Source: Lederbergia citrisecunda (GTDB lineage: Bacteria; Bacillota; Bacilli; Bacillales; Bacillaceae_C). Taken from it: DNA of 64,000 nucleotides. The DNA lies in NCBI RefSeq assembly GCF_018343695.1, contig NZ_JAGYPJ010000001.1:1685001-1749000 (forward strand), in the 5' to 3' direction. Positions 1-8,264 of the stretch are shown one piece after another. The notes under the pieces were generated by a model. It was not told the origin of the DNA and searched no databases. It worked only from the letters and a program-made list of their open reading frames with translations. The translations under genes were made by a program, and so were the position numbers. How positions within the stretch are numbered: position 1 is the first letter of the stretch; every line of letters starts with the position of its first letter.

Positions 1-587
1 GGTTTTAATTTCTCAGGAATTGTCGCTGAAAAGACGAGGATTTGTAAATCCTTTGGCATTTTTCCTGCAATTTGGTCAACGTCGTGAAGAAATCCCATAT
101 CAAGCATCAAATCAGCTTCGTCTACTACTAACAAGGATGCTGTATGAACAAACAAAGCTTGCTCCTTAATAAGATCATTAATTCGTCCAGGGGTTCCTAC
201 AACGACATGTGGCTGTTGTTTTAACTTCTCTATATCCCTTTTTTTATCTGTCCCACCAATATAACACTTTGCCGATATTTTATTTTCTTCATCGTGTTTT
301 ACGATTTTTAATATTTCTTGATAAATTTGATTGGCCAGTTCTCTTGTAGGGGCTGTAATAACAGCTTGCACTTGCTGAAGACTCGGATTGATGGATTCCA
401 GCAATGGCAATAAATACGAGTGAGTCTTCCCTGTCCCTGTTTGAGATTGTCCGATTGCGCTTTCGCCTTTTAACACTACAGGTATAATTTTTCTCTGTAT
501 TTCAGTCGGGTTATGAAAACCGAGTTCCTCAATGGCATTATTAATAAATGTTTTGAAATTATATTGAGTAAAATTATTTTTATTCAT
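1..587 (-). CDS. cshB: DEAD-box ATP-dependent RNA helicase CshB (partial, C-terminus outside window)
   Basis: The first 195 codons of a DEAD-box RNA helicase are visible, starting at ATG 587 behind AGGAG-like sequence; the rest lies before base 1. The Q-motif region (FINNAIEELGFHNPTEIQ) is followed by the Walker A motif GQSQTGTGKT, PTREL, GGTDK, TPGR, DEAD (VVDEADLML) and SAT (FSATIPE). This is helicase domain 1 of the family, which unwinds RNA duplexes in ribosome assembly and cold-shock RNA turnover. The assignment to CshB (YqfR) rather than another DEAD-box paralogue rests on its position beside yqfQ and ispH, the B. subtilis arrangement. Confidence 0.9.
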   Translation of the reverse strand, partial: MNKNNFTQYNFKTFINNAIEELGFHNPTEIQRKIIPVVLKGESAIGQSQTGTGKTHSYLLPLLESINPSLQQVQAVITAPTRELANQIYQEILKIVKHDEENKISAKCYIGGTDKKRDIEKLKQQPHVVVGTPGRINDLIKEQALFVHTASLLVVDEADLMLDMGFLHDVDQIAGKMPKDLQILVFSATIPEKLK

Positions 588-783
588 TTCTTTCACTCCT
601 TCATAGAGGGAAATCCCTCCGCACAATTATAAACTATAAAGTTAACATGTACAATTTATGTAAGTAATCCTGAATGAGTATTTTTAGACATTAGCCTTGT
701 CTTTCCAATCGAATCACGGCTAATAACCAAACTTTTACTTTATTCCTGCATATTATATTAAGAGGAAGGGAGTGAAATTTATT

Positions 784-1374
784 ATGTTGGGTAATCGAAT
801 GCCTCCCGGAAGAGGGATGCCTACGTTCCGTGGTCCTTCTATGGGAGGAAATCCTTTCGGTAGAGGATTTGGTGGGCGGCCTCCGGTTGGTGCAAATGCT
901 GGTGGAGGTAATATACTTGCTAGGCTATTTCAAAGACAAGGAGGAACAATGGCTTCCCAAGCTCCACAGGCGGCTAACATGTTTGCTCGAGGAGCCGGCC
1001 AAACTTCATTTCTACAAGGCTTAACAAATACTCGGAATATCAGTGGTTTCTTGACCAATACACAACAAGTTTTAAATACTGCTAGGCAATTTGGTCCACT
1101 CGTCCAACAATACGGTCCAATGATTAGAAATCTTCCAGCAATGTGGAGGCTTTACAAAGGTTTTAAAAATTTACCTTCTACAGATTCAGACAATACAAAT
1201 ACAACGTCAGAGGAAACTAAAAAAGACCTACCAAAACCTAAAAATGAATCAGTGAAAAAAGTAAATGTAAGTGCATCTAAAACGGTGAGTGAACAAAGAA
1301 AAATTGTAAATCAATCAACAAAAAAAAGGAAAAAAGGTGAATCCGTTCCGAAGTTATATATACCATCATCTTGA
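784..1374 (+). CDS. yqfQ: YqfQ/VrrA-like protein of unknown function
   Basis: A 196-residue protein with a Gly/Arg/Pro/Met-rich N-terminus (about residues 1-45), a middle part with a modestly hydrophobic helix, and a very Lys-rich C-terminal tail. Start taken as ATG 784, 11 bases after AAGGGAG; an in-frame GTG at 772 has no room for a binding site. It has no catalytic motif that I can see. Length, composition and position between cshB and ispH match YqfQ of B. subtilis, a member of the VrrA/YqfQ family. VrrA in B. anthracis is known for its variable repeat; no tandem repeat is evident here. Function is unknown; a structural or spore-related role would be a guess. Confidence 0.75.
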   Translation: MLGNRMPPGRGMPTFRGPSMGGNPFGRGFGGRPPVGANAGGGNILARLFQRQGGTMASQAPQAANMFARGAGQTSFLQGLTNTRNISGFLTNTQQVLNTARQFGPLVQQYGPMIRNLPAMWRLYKGFKNLPSTDSDNTNTTSEETKKDLPKPKNESVKKVNVSASKTVSEQRKIVNQSTKKRKKGESVPKLYIPSS

Positions 1375-1473
1375 TAAAATCCTCCGCTCATTGGCTTTTT
1401 TACAGATGTCCTATATAATAAAGCTAAGAGTTCAATAGATTAAGGCTGTTGCCTCTAGTCAGGAGGATTTTAA

Positions 1474-2430
1474 ATGAAACTTATTAAAATATCACCAAGA
1501 GGTTATTGTTACGGAGTAGTCGATGCAATGGTTATTGCGCGCAATGCCGCTTTAGATAAAACGTTGCCGCGCCCCATATATATATTGGGCATGATTGTTC
1601 ATAATAAGCATGTTACAGATGCCTTCGAGGAAGATGGCATCATTACATTAGATGGTCCAAATCGTAAAGAGATTTTAGAAAAGGTTGATAGTGGGACGGT
1701 TATTTTTACAGCCCATGGCGTATCACCTGAAGTTAGGGAACTTGCCAAGAAAAAAGGTCTTGTTACGATCGACGCCACATGTCCTGATGTTACAAGGACG
1801 CATGATCTTATAAGAGAAAAAGAAGCAGAAGGCTATGATGTAATATATATTGGTAAGAAGGGACATCCTGAGCCTGAAGGTGCGGTAGGAGTAGCCCCAC
1901 ATGCTGTTCATCTTGTTGAAACAATGGATGATGTTGAAGAATTACAAGTTAATAATGATAATATTATCGTCACTAACCAAACGACGATGAGTCAATGGGA
2001 TGTCCAAGCGATAATGGAAAGAGTAAAAGAAAAATATCCTCATGCTGAAAAACATAAAGAAATATGTCTTGCTACTCAAGTTCGCCAAGAAGCTGTTGCA
2101 GAGCAAGCAGGTCAAGCTGATGTACTTATTGTAGTAGGCGATCCTATGAGTAATAATTCAAACCGCCTTGCTCAAGTCTCGAAAGAAATTGCCGGGACAA
2201 AAGCATACCGAGTTGGAGACGTCTCAGAAATTAAAATAGATTGGATAAAAGATGCAAGCACAGTGGCAGTTACTGCAGGTGCTTCAACCCCAACTCCAAT
2301 CGTTAGAGAAGTCATTCATTTTATTGAACAATTCAATCCACTGGATGAATCCACTTGGGTAAGGGAAAACAATGTACCTCTCAGCAAGATCTTACCTAAA
2401 GTAAGAAATCCAAAATTATCGGTAAAATAA
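1474..2430 (+). CDS. ispH: 4-hydroxy-3-methylbut-2-enyl diphosphate reductase IspH
   Basis: 318 residues, full length for the family. IspH is the last enzyme of the MEP pathway, reducing HMBPP to IPP and DMAPP with an iron-sulfur cluster. The three conserved cluster cysteines are visible at residues 12 (PRGYCYG), 103 ([10 protein letters not shown]) and 198 (ICLATQVRQ), together with the conserved histidines of AHG and GHPE and the substrate-binding SNNSNRL-like stretch. AGGAGG lies 9 bases upstream of ATG 1474. The gene is on the plus strand with yqfQ and ends at a strong terminator. Confidence 0.96.
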   Translation: MKLIKISPRGYCYGVVDAMVIARNAALDKTLPRPIYILGMIVHNKHVTDAFEEDGIITLDGPNRKEILEKVDSGTVIFTAHGVSPEVRELAKKKGLVTIDATCPDVTRTHDLIREKEAEGYDVIYIGKKGHPEPEGAVGVAPHAVHLVETMDDVEELQVNNDNIIVTNQTTMSQWDVQAIMERVKEKYPHAEKHKEICLATQVRQEAVAEQAGQADVLIVVGDPMSNNSNRLAQVSKEIAGTKAYRVGDVSEIKIDWIKDASTVAVTAGASTPTPIVREVIHFIEQFNPLDESTWVRENNVPLSKILPKVRNPKLSVK

Positions 2431-2445
2431 TCAAATATAAAACGA

Positions 2446-2503
2446 AAAGGTGCTATCCCAAAAGTTGTAGTATTTGACTTTTGGGATGCACCTTTCTTTT
2501 TTT
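2446..2503 (+). terminator. Intrinsic terminator after ispH
   Basis: An almost perfect long stem (arms 2446-2465 and 2477-2495, AAAGGTGC..CCCAAAAGT paired with ACTTTTGGG..GCACCTTT) is followed by CTTTTTTTTG. It lies 16 bases after the ispH stop codon, on the same strand. Confidence 0.9.
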
Positions 2504-2526
2504 GTTTATGCTCTACTGACCTGGAT

Positions 2527-2630
2527 CGTTGATTTCCGTTACAAGCGCTCGCATTCGGCTGGGATTCGGTTCGATAATCCTTTTTCCCGCAGGAGTCTCA
2601 CGCCTTTCGCTATAATTAACATTGTGCCAA
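2527..2630. repeat. Family 1 palindromic intergenic repeat, degenerate copy
   Basis: Begins GTTGATTTCCG and ends CGCTATAATTAAC, with the internal core CCCGCAGGAGTCTCACGCC that is nearly identical to the best copy at 51779-51906. It fills the space between the ispH terminator and the convergent yqfO stop. No reading frame of its own is credible. Confidence 0.7.
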
Positions 2631-2678
2631 AATCATTTATGAGCCTCGTATTGTATGGCTCGTTTTCATAACATTTTA

Positions 2679-3797
2679 TTAAATGAAATGGAATGGATTA
2701 GTATCGATTTCAGAAGGAAAAATGGTTACGTCAAAATTCTTTTTCTCAATTAATTTCTTTAGCACTTTCACTGTACCTTTTTTCATGATTTTTTCAACAT
2801 TATGGCCTGGATCAATCAAATTAATTCCTAAATTCATAGCATCATGCGCTGTATGATAATAGATATCTCCAGTTACATAAACATCGGCCCCACTAAATTT
2901 AGCAGAAGAATAGTATTTATTTCCATCTCCACCAAGGACAGCTACCTTTTTAATTTTATCATTCAAATTTCCAATTATCCTAACTCCTGGTGAGTCTAGT
3001 GCTTCTTTTACAATTGCTGCAAACTCCTTCAAATTCATTGGATTGTCTAATTCTCCAATTTTCCCTAATCCTAGCACTTTTCCTTTTTGAGATAATTCGT
3101 ATATATCGTAGGCAGGCTCTTCATATGGATGAGCTTTTAGCATTGCGGAAACTATTTTTTTCTCCTTGTTCGAAGGAAAAACGGTTTCTATTTTTACTTC
3201 ATGGACTGTTTCCATTTTTCCCATTTCGCCTATGTATGGATTTGTATTTTCTCCTGGTAAAAATCTTCCCGTTCCTTCTGAAGAGAAAGTACAATGACTA
3301 TATGCACCGATAGCTCCAGCCCCCGCATCGCCTAATGCAGTAAGAAGGTCTGCTTCATTTTCCTTAGGTACATATACCGCAAGCTTTTTTAACGTTTCTT
3401 GATATGTGGGCACTAATACAGTAATGTTTTTTAGCCCCAATGCTTCGGCAAGCATATCATTAACGCCACCAGGTGCGACATCTAAATTTGTATGGGCTGC
3501 ATAAACGGTAATATCATGCTTGATTAGCATCTCAATGATTTTCCCATTAGCGTTACTTGTATTAATGTTTTTCAAAGGACGATAAATGAGCGGATGATGA
3601 GCAATAATCAAATCTACTTTTTTTTCAATAGCTTCATGTACAACCTCTTCCAATACATCTAGTGCAATCATGACATTATGAATAGGTTTATTCAATGTAC
3701 CGATTTGCAGCCCAATCGGATCACCTTCTAGAGCATATTCTTTTGGTGAGAATTCCTCAAATAATTGGATGAATTCATAACCATTTATTTTTTTCAT
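2679..3797 (-). CDS. yqfO: Nif3-like dinuclear metal-binding protein YqfO
   Basis: 372 residues, matching the long Nif3/YqfO form in which a PII/CutA-like domain (about residues 130-230, including HPYEEPAYDIYEL) is inserted in the Nif3 fold. Metal-binding motifs of the family are present: IAHHPLIY and HTNLDV in the first half, and GDIYYHTAHDA and DPGHNVEK near the end. Nif3 proteins bind two metal ions and are often annotated as GTP cyclohydrolase I type 2, though that activity is doubtful for this family. The start ATG overlaps the trmK stop by four bases (ATGA), so the two are translationally coupled, as in B. subtilis. Confidence 0.9.
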   Translation of the reverse strand: MKKINGYEFIQLFEEFSPKEYALEGDPIGLQIGTLNKPIHNVMIALDVLEEVVHEAIEKKVDLIIAHHPLIYRPLKNINTSNANGKIIEMLIKHDITVYAAHTNLDVAPGGVNDMLAEALGLKNITVLVPTYQETLKKLAVYVPKENEADLLTALGDAGAGAIGAYSHCTFSSEGTGRFLPGENTNPYIGEMGKMETVHEVKIETVFPSNKEKKIVSAMLKAHPYEEPAYDIYELSQKGKVLGLGKIGELDNPMNLKEFAAIVKEALDSPGVRIIGNLNDKIKKVAVLGGDGNKYYSSAKFSGADVYVTGDIYYHTAHDAMNLGINLIDPGHNVEKIMKKGTVKVLKKLIEKKNFDVTIFPSEIDTNPFHFI

Positions 3798-4498
3798 CCC
3801 AGTTCCTCCATGACGATTGCAATTTTTTTACTTATTTCATCTTTTCTTGCGGAAACTTTATAGTTGTCACCCGCTTTTTCAAGTTCTTTTAAAATATTAA
3901 TCCACTGGTTTAGCTCCAACTGCCACTTTTTAATAAAAGCTTCATTTTTATTTTTTAATAAAAATGGTCCAAGCAAGAATTCTTTTTTGAAATCTTTATA
4001 TGGTATAGTGGGATCACCTATATCTGCAACAAGGATTTCATAAAACTTCCCATCCTCTTCCACTAACTTTTCATCTACTAGCTGCCAATTATGGTCATAT
4101 AGCCACTTACGAATATTTTCAGCTCCAATATTAGGTTGGAGTATCAATCTTTTTACACCTTCTAGCTTGTTCATGCCTCTCTCTAAAATATCAGTTATCA
4201 ACGCTCCGCCCATCCCTGCAATAATAATGCAGTCGACTTCGAAAGGACTAATAACCTCAAGGCCATCTCCTTTTCTAACATTAATTTGATTTGTTAAACC
4301 GGACTTTTTCACTTGTTGTAATGCGGATTGATAAGGTCCATCTACCACTTCACCTGCGATCGCGGATTGTGCGATCCCTTTATTTACAGCGTAACACGGC
4401 AAGTAAGCATGGTCAGAACCAATATCAGCAATCCTCATCCCTGTTTGTATAAATGAAGTTACCGTTTCCAGCCTTGTTGATAGCTTTTCTATGTTCAT
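3794..4498 (-). CDS. trmK: tRNA (adenine(22)-N1)-methyltransferase TrmK
   Basis: 234 residues. The SAM-binding motif is IADIGSDHAYLP near residue 30 and a catalytic-region motif IIIAGMGG follows near residue 95, typical of the TrmK/YqfN family, which methylates N1 of adenine 22 in tRNA. Start chosen at ATG 4498, seven bases after GAGGTG; a longer frame up to 4513 lacks a binding site. Coupled to yqfO by a 4-base overlap. The C-terminus is helical and Lys-rich, as in the B. subtilis protein. Confidence 0.92.
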   Translation of the reverse strand: MNIEKLSTRLETVTSFIQTGMRIADIGSDHAYLPCYAVNKGIAQSAIAGEVVDGPYQSALQQVKKSGLTNQINVRKGDGLEVISPFEVDCIIIAGMGGALITDILERGMNKLEGVKRLILQPNIGAENIRKWLYDHNWQLVDEKLVEEDGKFYEILVADIGDPTIPYKDFKKEFLLGPFLLKNKNEAFIKKWQLELNQWINILKELEKAGDNYKVSARKDEISKKIAIVMEELG

Positions 4499-4521
4499 AA
4501 GAATACACCTCAATTATTACG

Positions 4522-4557
4522 ATAAAAGAGTTCTCTGCAAAATGCAAAGAACTCTTT
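4522..4557 (-). terminator. Intrinsic terminator after cccA
   Basis: Perfect 15-base arms AAAGAGTTCTCTGCA / TGCAAAGAACTCTTT (4525-4539 and 4543-4557, one mismatch) with T-rich sequence on the minus strand after the stem. It lies just past the cccA stop at 4571. Confidence 0.85.
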
Positions 4558-4570
4558 AAAAAGAAAGTAA

Positions 4571-4921
4571 TTATTTTAAATTCGATACCCATTCTGCCAT
4601 TTGATCAATGTTATCGGCTGGAATCAATCCTGCTGGCATTATGCCTTTACCATTTGTCAATATGTCAGCAACTTCTTCTTTAGAAAGACCTGTTCCATGG
4701 AGTGATGGTGCTGCTCCGCCGCCTTCTAGGTTTTCACCATGACATCCGATACATGTTTTACTTGCAGCTTCAGGATTAAATTCTGCGGCTACTTCTTCTC
4801 CGCCTTCAGCTTCTTTCGCAATTTCTTTAGCGTCGCCAATTCCTTTTATTCCAAGGAAAAATACGAGAACAAGTCCCATTACCATAATTAAAATATATGG
4901 AACAATTGGATTACGTTTCAT
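4571..4921 (-). CDS. cccA: Cytochrome c550
   Basis: 116 residues. One N-terminal membrane segment (about residues 8-26, PYILIMVMGLVLVFFLG) anchors a short linker and a small class I cytochrome c domain. The covalent haem site is CIGCH near residue 57, and the methionine axial ligand is in GIMPAGL near residue 95. CccA is a membrane-anchored electron carrier of the respiratory chain. There is no lipobox, so the anchor is the uncleaved helix. GGAGGG precedes the ATG. Position beside trmK is as in B. subtilis. Confidence 0.93.
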   Translation of the reverse strand: MKRNPIVPYILIMVMGLVLVFFLGIKGIGDAKEIAKEAEGGEEVAAEFNPEAASKTCIGCHGENLEGGGAAPSLHGTGLSKEEVADILTNGKGIMPAGLIPADNIDQMAEWVSNLK

Positions 4922-5059
4922 GACTTACCCTCCTTATGTATGAACTACGTATAATATCAATTATGCAACAAACATCTATATTTTACTCGAAATAAGTCAG
5001 AAGGGAAAGCCTTTGCTCTTAATTTTCATTGTTTTTTCGATTTTTAGACAAACATTGTC

Positions 5060-6202
5060 TTATGTGCAACCTACTTCTCGAGCAATAACCATTCTTTGTA
5101 TTTCTGATGTACCTTCACCAATTTCTAATAGTTTTGCATCTCTCATCATTCGTTCAACTTCGTATTCTCTCATATACCCATAACCACCAAGGATTTGAAC
5201 GGATTGGCTAGTAATTTCCATGCATATTTCCGATGCATATAATTTGCAAATAGACGCTTCTTTAGAAAATATCCTTCCTTGATCTTTAAGCCATGCCGCT
5301 TTATATACCATATTTCTTGCTAATTCAATCTTCAAAGCCATATCTGCTAGTTTAAATTGTGTAATTTGAAATTGAGCCAATGATTTCCCAAACTGCTTTC
5401 TTTCTTTAGAATATGCCAATGCTTTATCAAAGGCTGCCTGTGCAATCCCTACAGCCATAGCACCAATACCAATTCGACCGCCATCCAATGTTTGTAAGAA
5501 CTGTTTAAAGCCCTCCCCTTCTTTTCCAAGGAGATTATCTTGTGGAACCATTACATCTTCCAAGACCAATTCCGTCGTATTAGACGCGTTTAGCCCCATC
5601 TTGTCGTATGAATCAATGATGGTAAACCCATTAGCATCCGTTGGTACAATGATGGCACTGATCTCTTTTCTTCCATTTTTTTGCCCTGTTACAGCAGTTA
5701 AGGAAAGAAATTTTGCAAAACTGGCATTTGTGATAAAACATTTATTACCATTAATAATATACTCATTGTCCCTCTTTATTGCTGTTGTATTTGTGCCTCC
5801 TGCATCCGAGCCTGCATTTGGCTCCGTAAGCCCAAACGCTCCAATAGATTTTCCTATGCATAGAGGTACTAAATATTTTTCCCTCTGCTCTTCAGTTCCA
5901 AATAAGTAAATTGGAGCTGCGCCCAGGGAAATATGAGCAGAATATGTGATACCTGTTGAACCACATGCCCTACTTAATTCTTCCGTAACAATTGCGAAGC
6001 TAATTGTATCGGCACCAGCTCCACCATATTTCTCAGGAAAGGGCAAGCCCATTATTCCTAAACTAGAAAGCTGAGCAATAATGTCAATTGGAAACTTTTT
6101 GTTTCGATCTCGTTCGACTGCGCCCGGAGCAACTTCCTCTTGAGCAAATTCATGAATCGTTTTTTTGATCATCATTTGTTCTGGGGATAAATCAAAATTC
6201 AT
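5060..6202 (-). CDS. Acyl-CoA dehydrogenase (short/medium-chain type)
   Basis: 380 residues, the usual length of the family. Seen in order: N-terminal helical domain, FAD-binding stretch FGLTEPNAGSDAGG, the middle beta domain, and the C-terminal helical domain with the catalytic-base region IGEGTSEIQRMVIARE. The enzyme oxidises acyl-CoA to enoyl-CoA with FAD and passes electrons to ETF. Start ATG 6202 lies after GGAGGAAAGGCAA; an upstream in-frame start at 6220 lacks one. Similar to B. subtilis AcdA/MmgC; substrate chain length cannot be read from sequence. Not part of the B. subtilis cccA-sigA interval as I recall it. Confidence 0.9.
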   Translation of the reverse strand: MNFDLSPEQMMIKKTIHEFAQEEVAPGAVERDRNKKFPIDIIAQLSSLGIMGLPFPEKYGGAGADTISFAIVTEELSRACGSTGITYSAHISLGAAPIYLFGTEEQREKYLVPLCIGKSIGAFGLTEPNAGSDAGGTNTTAIKRDNEYIINGNKCFITNASFAKFLSLTAVTGQKNGRKEISAIIVPTDANGFTIIDSYDKMGLNASNTTELVLEDVMVPQDNLLGKEGEGFKQFLQTLDGGRIGIGAMAVGIAQAAFDKALAYSKERKQFGKSLAQFQITQFKLADMALKIELARNMVYKAAWLKDQGRIFSKEASICKLYASEICMEITSQSVQILGGYGYMREYEVERMMRDAKLLEIGEGTSEIQRMVIAREVGCT

Positions 6203-6310
6203 TTGCCTTTCCTCCTTCATGGTGAATACCGCATTTGTAATGCGTTCTGAAGTAAGGTGAGTTTTCCTACCCTAAACATATTCTTAGTATGTAGAAATAA
6301 GAACGATTCC

Positions 6311-6847
6311 CTATATGAACATAAAAATAATCAAAGTTCCAACAGCTAAAGTACCAGCGATAATAAAAAAAAGTTGCTTTCGCCATACACCGCCTATAAT
6401 CCATACAATACAATTTATTAAAATCATAATATATAGGCTCTTTCTATTTGAAGAAAAGTAAGTGTCATTTATTTGAACGGTATAAAGAAGGAATATAAAA
6501 GCTCCCGTAATAAAAATAAGCAATTTGCTTTTTTTCATTTTTCGAAAAATGAATATGGAAAGAATTAACACGAAAACAAAAAATGTCAAAAAAAGCGTTT
6601 GCATTCCGAAAGAAACATCTGTAATATAAGTAATTACAATCGCTATTCCAATCATAAATAAAAATAACATACTAAAAAAGATGTCTATGTTTAGATGAAA
6701 TTTTCTTTTGATCACTTTGTCTTGTAATTGCTCTTCCCCTTCCGTATATAAAGCAATTAAGTAATTGCAATAGTGTTCGGGTAGCATGTTATTTTGTTTC
6801 CAAAAAGTAATTTCTTTTAATATTATTTTTTTCCTTTTATCATCCAT
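6311..6847 (-). CDS. Hypothetical multi-pass membrane protein
   Basis: 178 residues, not recognised. An N-terminal cytosolic part of about 55 residues (with WKQNNMLPEHYCNYLIALY, reminiscent of the DUF2157-type N-terminus) is followed by four or five hydrophobic segments reaching the C-terminus. Start is taken at ATG 6847, about ten bases after AGGA; a GTG nine bases further up has no spacing. Stands alone between the acyl-CoA dehydrogenase and sigA, both on the same strand. Codon use looks like its neighbours. Function unknown. Confidence 0.7.
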   Translation of the reverse strand: MDDKRKKIILKEITFWKQNNMLPEHYCNYLIALYTEGEEQLQDKVIKRKFHLNIDIFFSMLFLFMIGIAIVITYITDVSFGMQTLFLTFFVFVLILSIFIFRKMKKSKLLIFITGAFIFLLYTVQINDTYFSSNRKSLYIMILINCIVWIIGGVWRKQLFFIIAGTLAVGTLIIFMFI

Positions 6848-6999
6848 AGGGGACACATCCTATATAGGAGCTGTATTTATTGTAAGAAGACTCTTGATAT
6901 GATTTATCACTTCAGAAAAGCGATATAGAAGCCAACTGGGTCTCCCTTGGCCAGCAATCAACAAAATAGCAACTTTTCAAAGCTTAACATAGTCAATAA

Positions 7000-7035
7000 G
7001 AAAAAAAGTTTACTTCCGAAAACAGAAGTAAACTT
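7000..7035 (-). terminator. Intrinsic terminator after sigA
   Basis: Eleven-base perfect arms AAGTTTACTTC / GAAGTAAACTT (7006-7016, 7025-7035) followed on the minus strand by a run of eight T. Lies 35 bases beyond the sigA stop codon, closing the dnaG-sigA operon. Confidence 0.92.
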
Positions 7036-7070
7036 ATAGTGCTTTCTACTTTTGTGAAAATCTTTATTCA

Positions 7071-8201
7071 TTATTCTAAGAAGTCTTTAAGTCGCTTACT
7101 TCTACTTGGATGTCGAAGTTTTCTAAGTGCTTTTGCTTCTATTTGTCTAATTCTTTCTCTTGTAACGCCAAAAACTTTGCCGACTTCTTCAAGGGTGCGA
7201 GTACGTCCATCGTCAAGTCCAAAACGGAGGCGAAGTACATTTTCTTCTCTGTCTGTCAAAGTATCGAGGACATCTTCAAGCTGTTCTTTTAGCAACTCAT
7301 ATGCGGCATGTTCGGATGGTGATGTAGCTTCCTGGTCTTCGATGAAATCTCCTAAATGGGAATCGTCCTCTTCCCCAATTGGCGTTTCCAATGAAACAGG
7401 TTCTTGGGCGATTTTTAAGATTTCACGAACTTTTTCTGGTGTTAAATCCATTTCCTCTGCAATTTCTTCAGGTGATGGTTCCCGACCTAAATCTTGAAGT
7501 AATTGCCTTTGGACTCGAATCAATTTATTTATTGTTTCAACCATGTGAACAGGAATACGAATCGTACGAGCTTGATCCGCGATGGCACGGGTAATAGCCT
7601 GACGAATCCACCAAGTAGCGTACGTACTAAATTTAAACCCTTTATCGTAGTCAAATTTTTCAACGGCTTTAATCAGCCCCATGTTACCTTCTTGAATTAA
7701 GTCCAAGAATAGCATCCCACGACCAACATAGCGTTTTGCTATGCTGACTACAAGCCTTAAATTCGCTTCTGCAAGCCGTTTTTTTGCTTCTTCGTCACCT
7801 TTTTCAATCCGCTTAGCCAATTCAATTTCTTCTTCTGCTGATAATAGATCCACTCGTCCTATTTCTTTTAAATACATTCTAACAGGGTCATTAATTTTCA
7901 CCCCTGGAGGCACGCTTAGATCATTTAAATCAAATTCCTCTTCATCTTTCTGGGATGGATTAGGAATTGGATTATCTCCATCTTCGTCTTCTTCTTCAAG
8001 TAATTCAATACCTTGATCAGTTAATTGTTCATAAAACTCATCCATTTGGTGGGAATCTAAGTCAAAATGGGATAACTTTTCTGCAATTCTTTCATATGTT
8101 AGAGTACCGCGTTTTTTTCCTTGCTCAATTAATTGCTCTTTCGATTGATCGAGGGTTAACTCAATATCTGTATCATTGGAACGTGCTGATTTTTCAGCCA
8201 T
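7071..8201 (-). CDS. sigA: RNA polymerase housekeeping sigma factor SigA (RpoD)
   Basis: 376 residues. Region 1.1 at the N-terminus, an acidic linker ([10 protein letters not shown]), then region 1.2 ([16 protein letters not shown]), region 2 with [36 protein letters not shown] and the melting motif [10 protein letters not shown], region 3, and region 4.2 helix-turn-helix ([20 protein letters not shown]). Directs transcription of vegetative genes. Start ATG 8201 follows GGAGGAGGACGC. The gene follows dnaG by 63 bases, the conserved macromolecular-synthesis operon. Confidence 0.98.
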   Translation of the reverse strand: MAEKSARSNDTDIELTLDQSKEQLIEQGKKRGTLTYERIAEKLSHFDLDSHQMDEFYEQLTDQGIELLEEEDEDGDNPIPNPSQKDEEEFDLNDLSVPPGVKINDPVRMYLKEIGRVDLLSAEEEIELAKRIEKGDEEAKKRLAEANLRLVVSIAKRYVGRGMLFLDLIQEGNMGLIKAVEKFDYDKGFKFSTYATWWIRQAITRAIADQARTIRIPVHMVETINKLIRVQRQLLQDLGREPSPEEIAEEMDLTPEKVREILKIAQEPVSLETPIGEEDDSHLGDFIEDQEATSPSEHAAYELLKEQLEDVLDTLTDREENVLRLRFGLDDGRTRTLEEVGKVFGVTRERIRQIEAKALRKLRHPSRSKRLKDFLE

Positions 8202-8264
8202 GCGTCCTCCTCCTTCCGACATTTACACAATTACAAAGCTATTCAAATTAATAAAAAGTATTAA

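Noticed and set aside
2474-2671. A 65-codon plus-strand frame after ispH
   Set aside because: It is the terminator plus a degenerate repeat read in frame; no binding site and no family-like composition.
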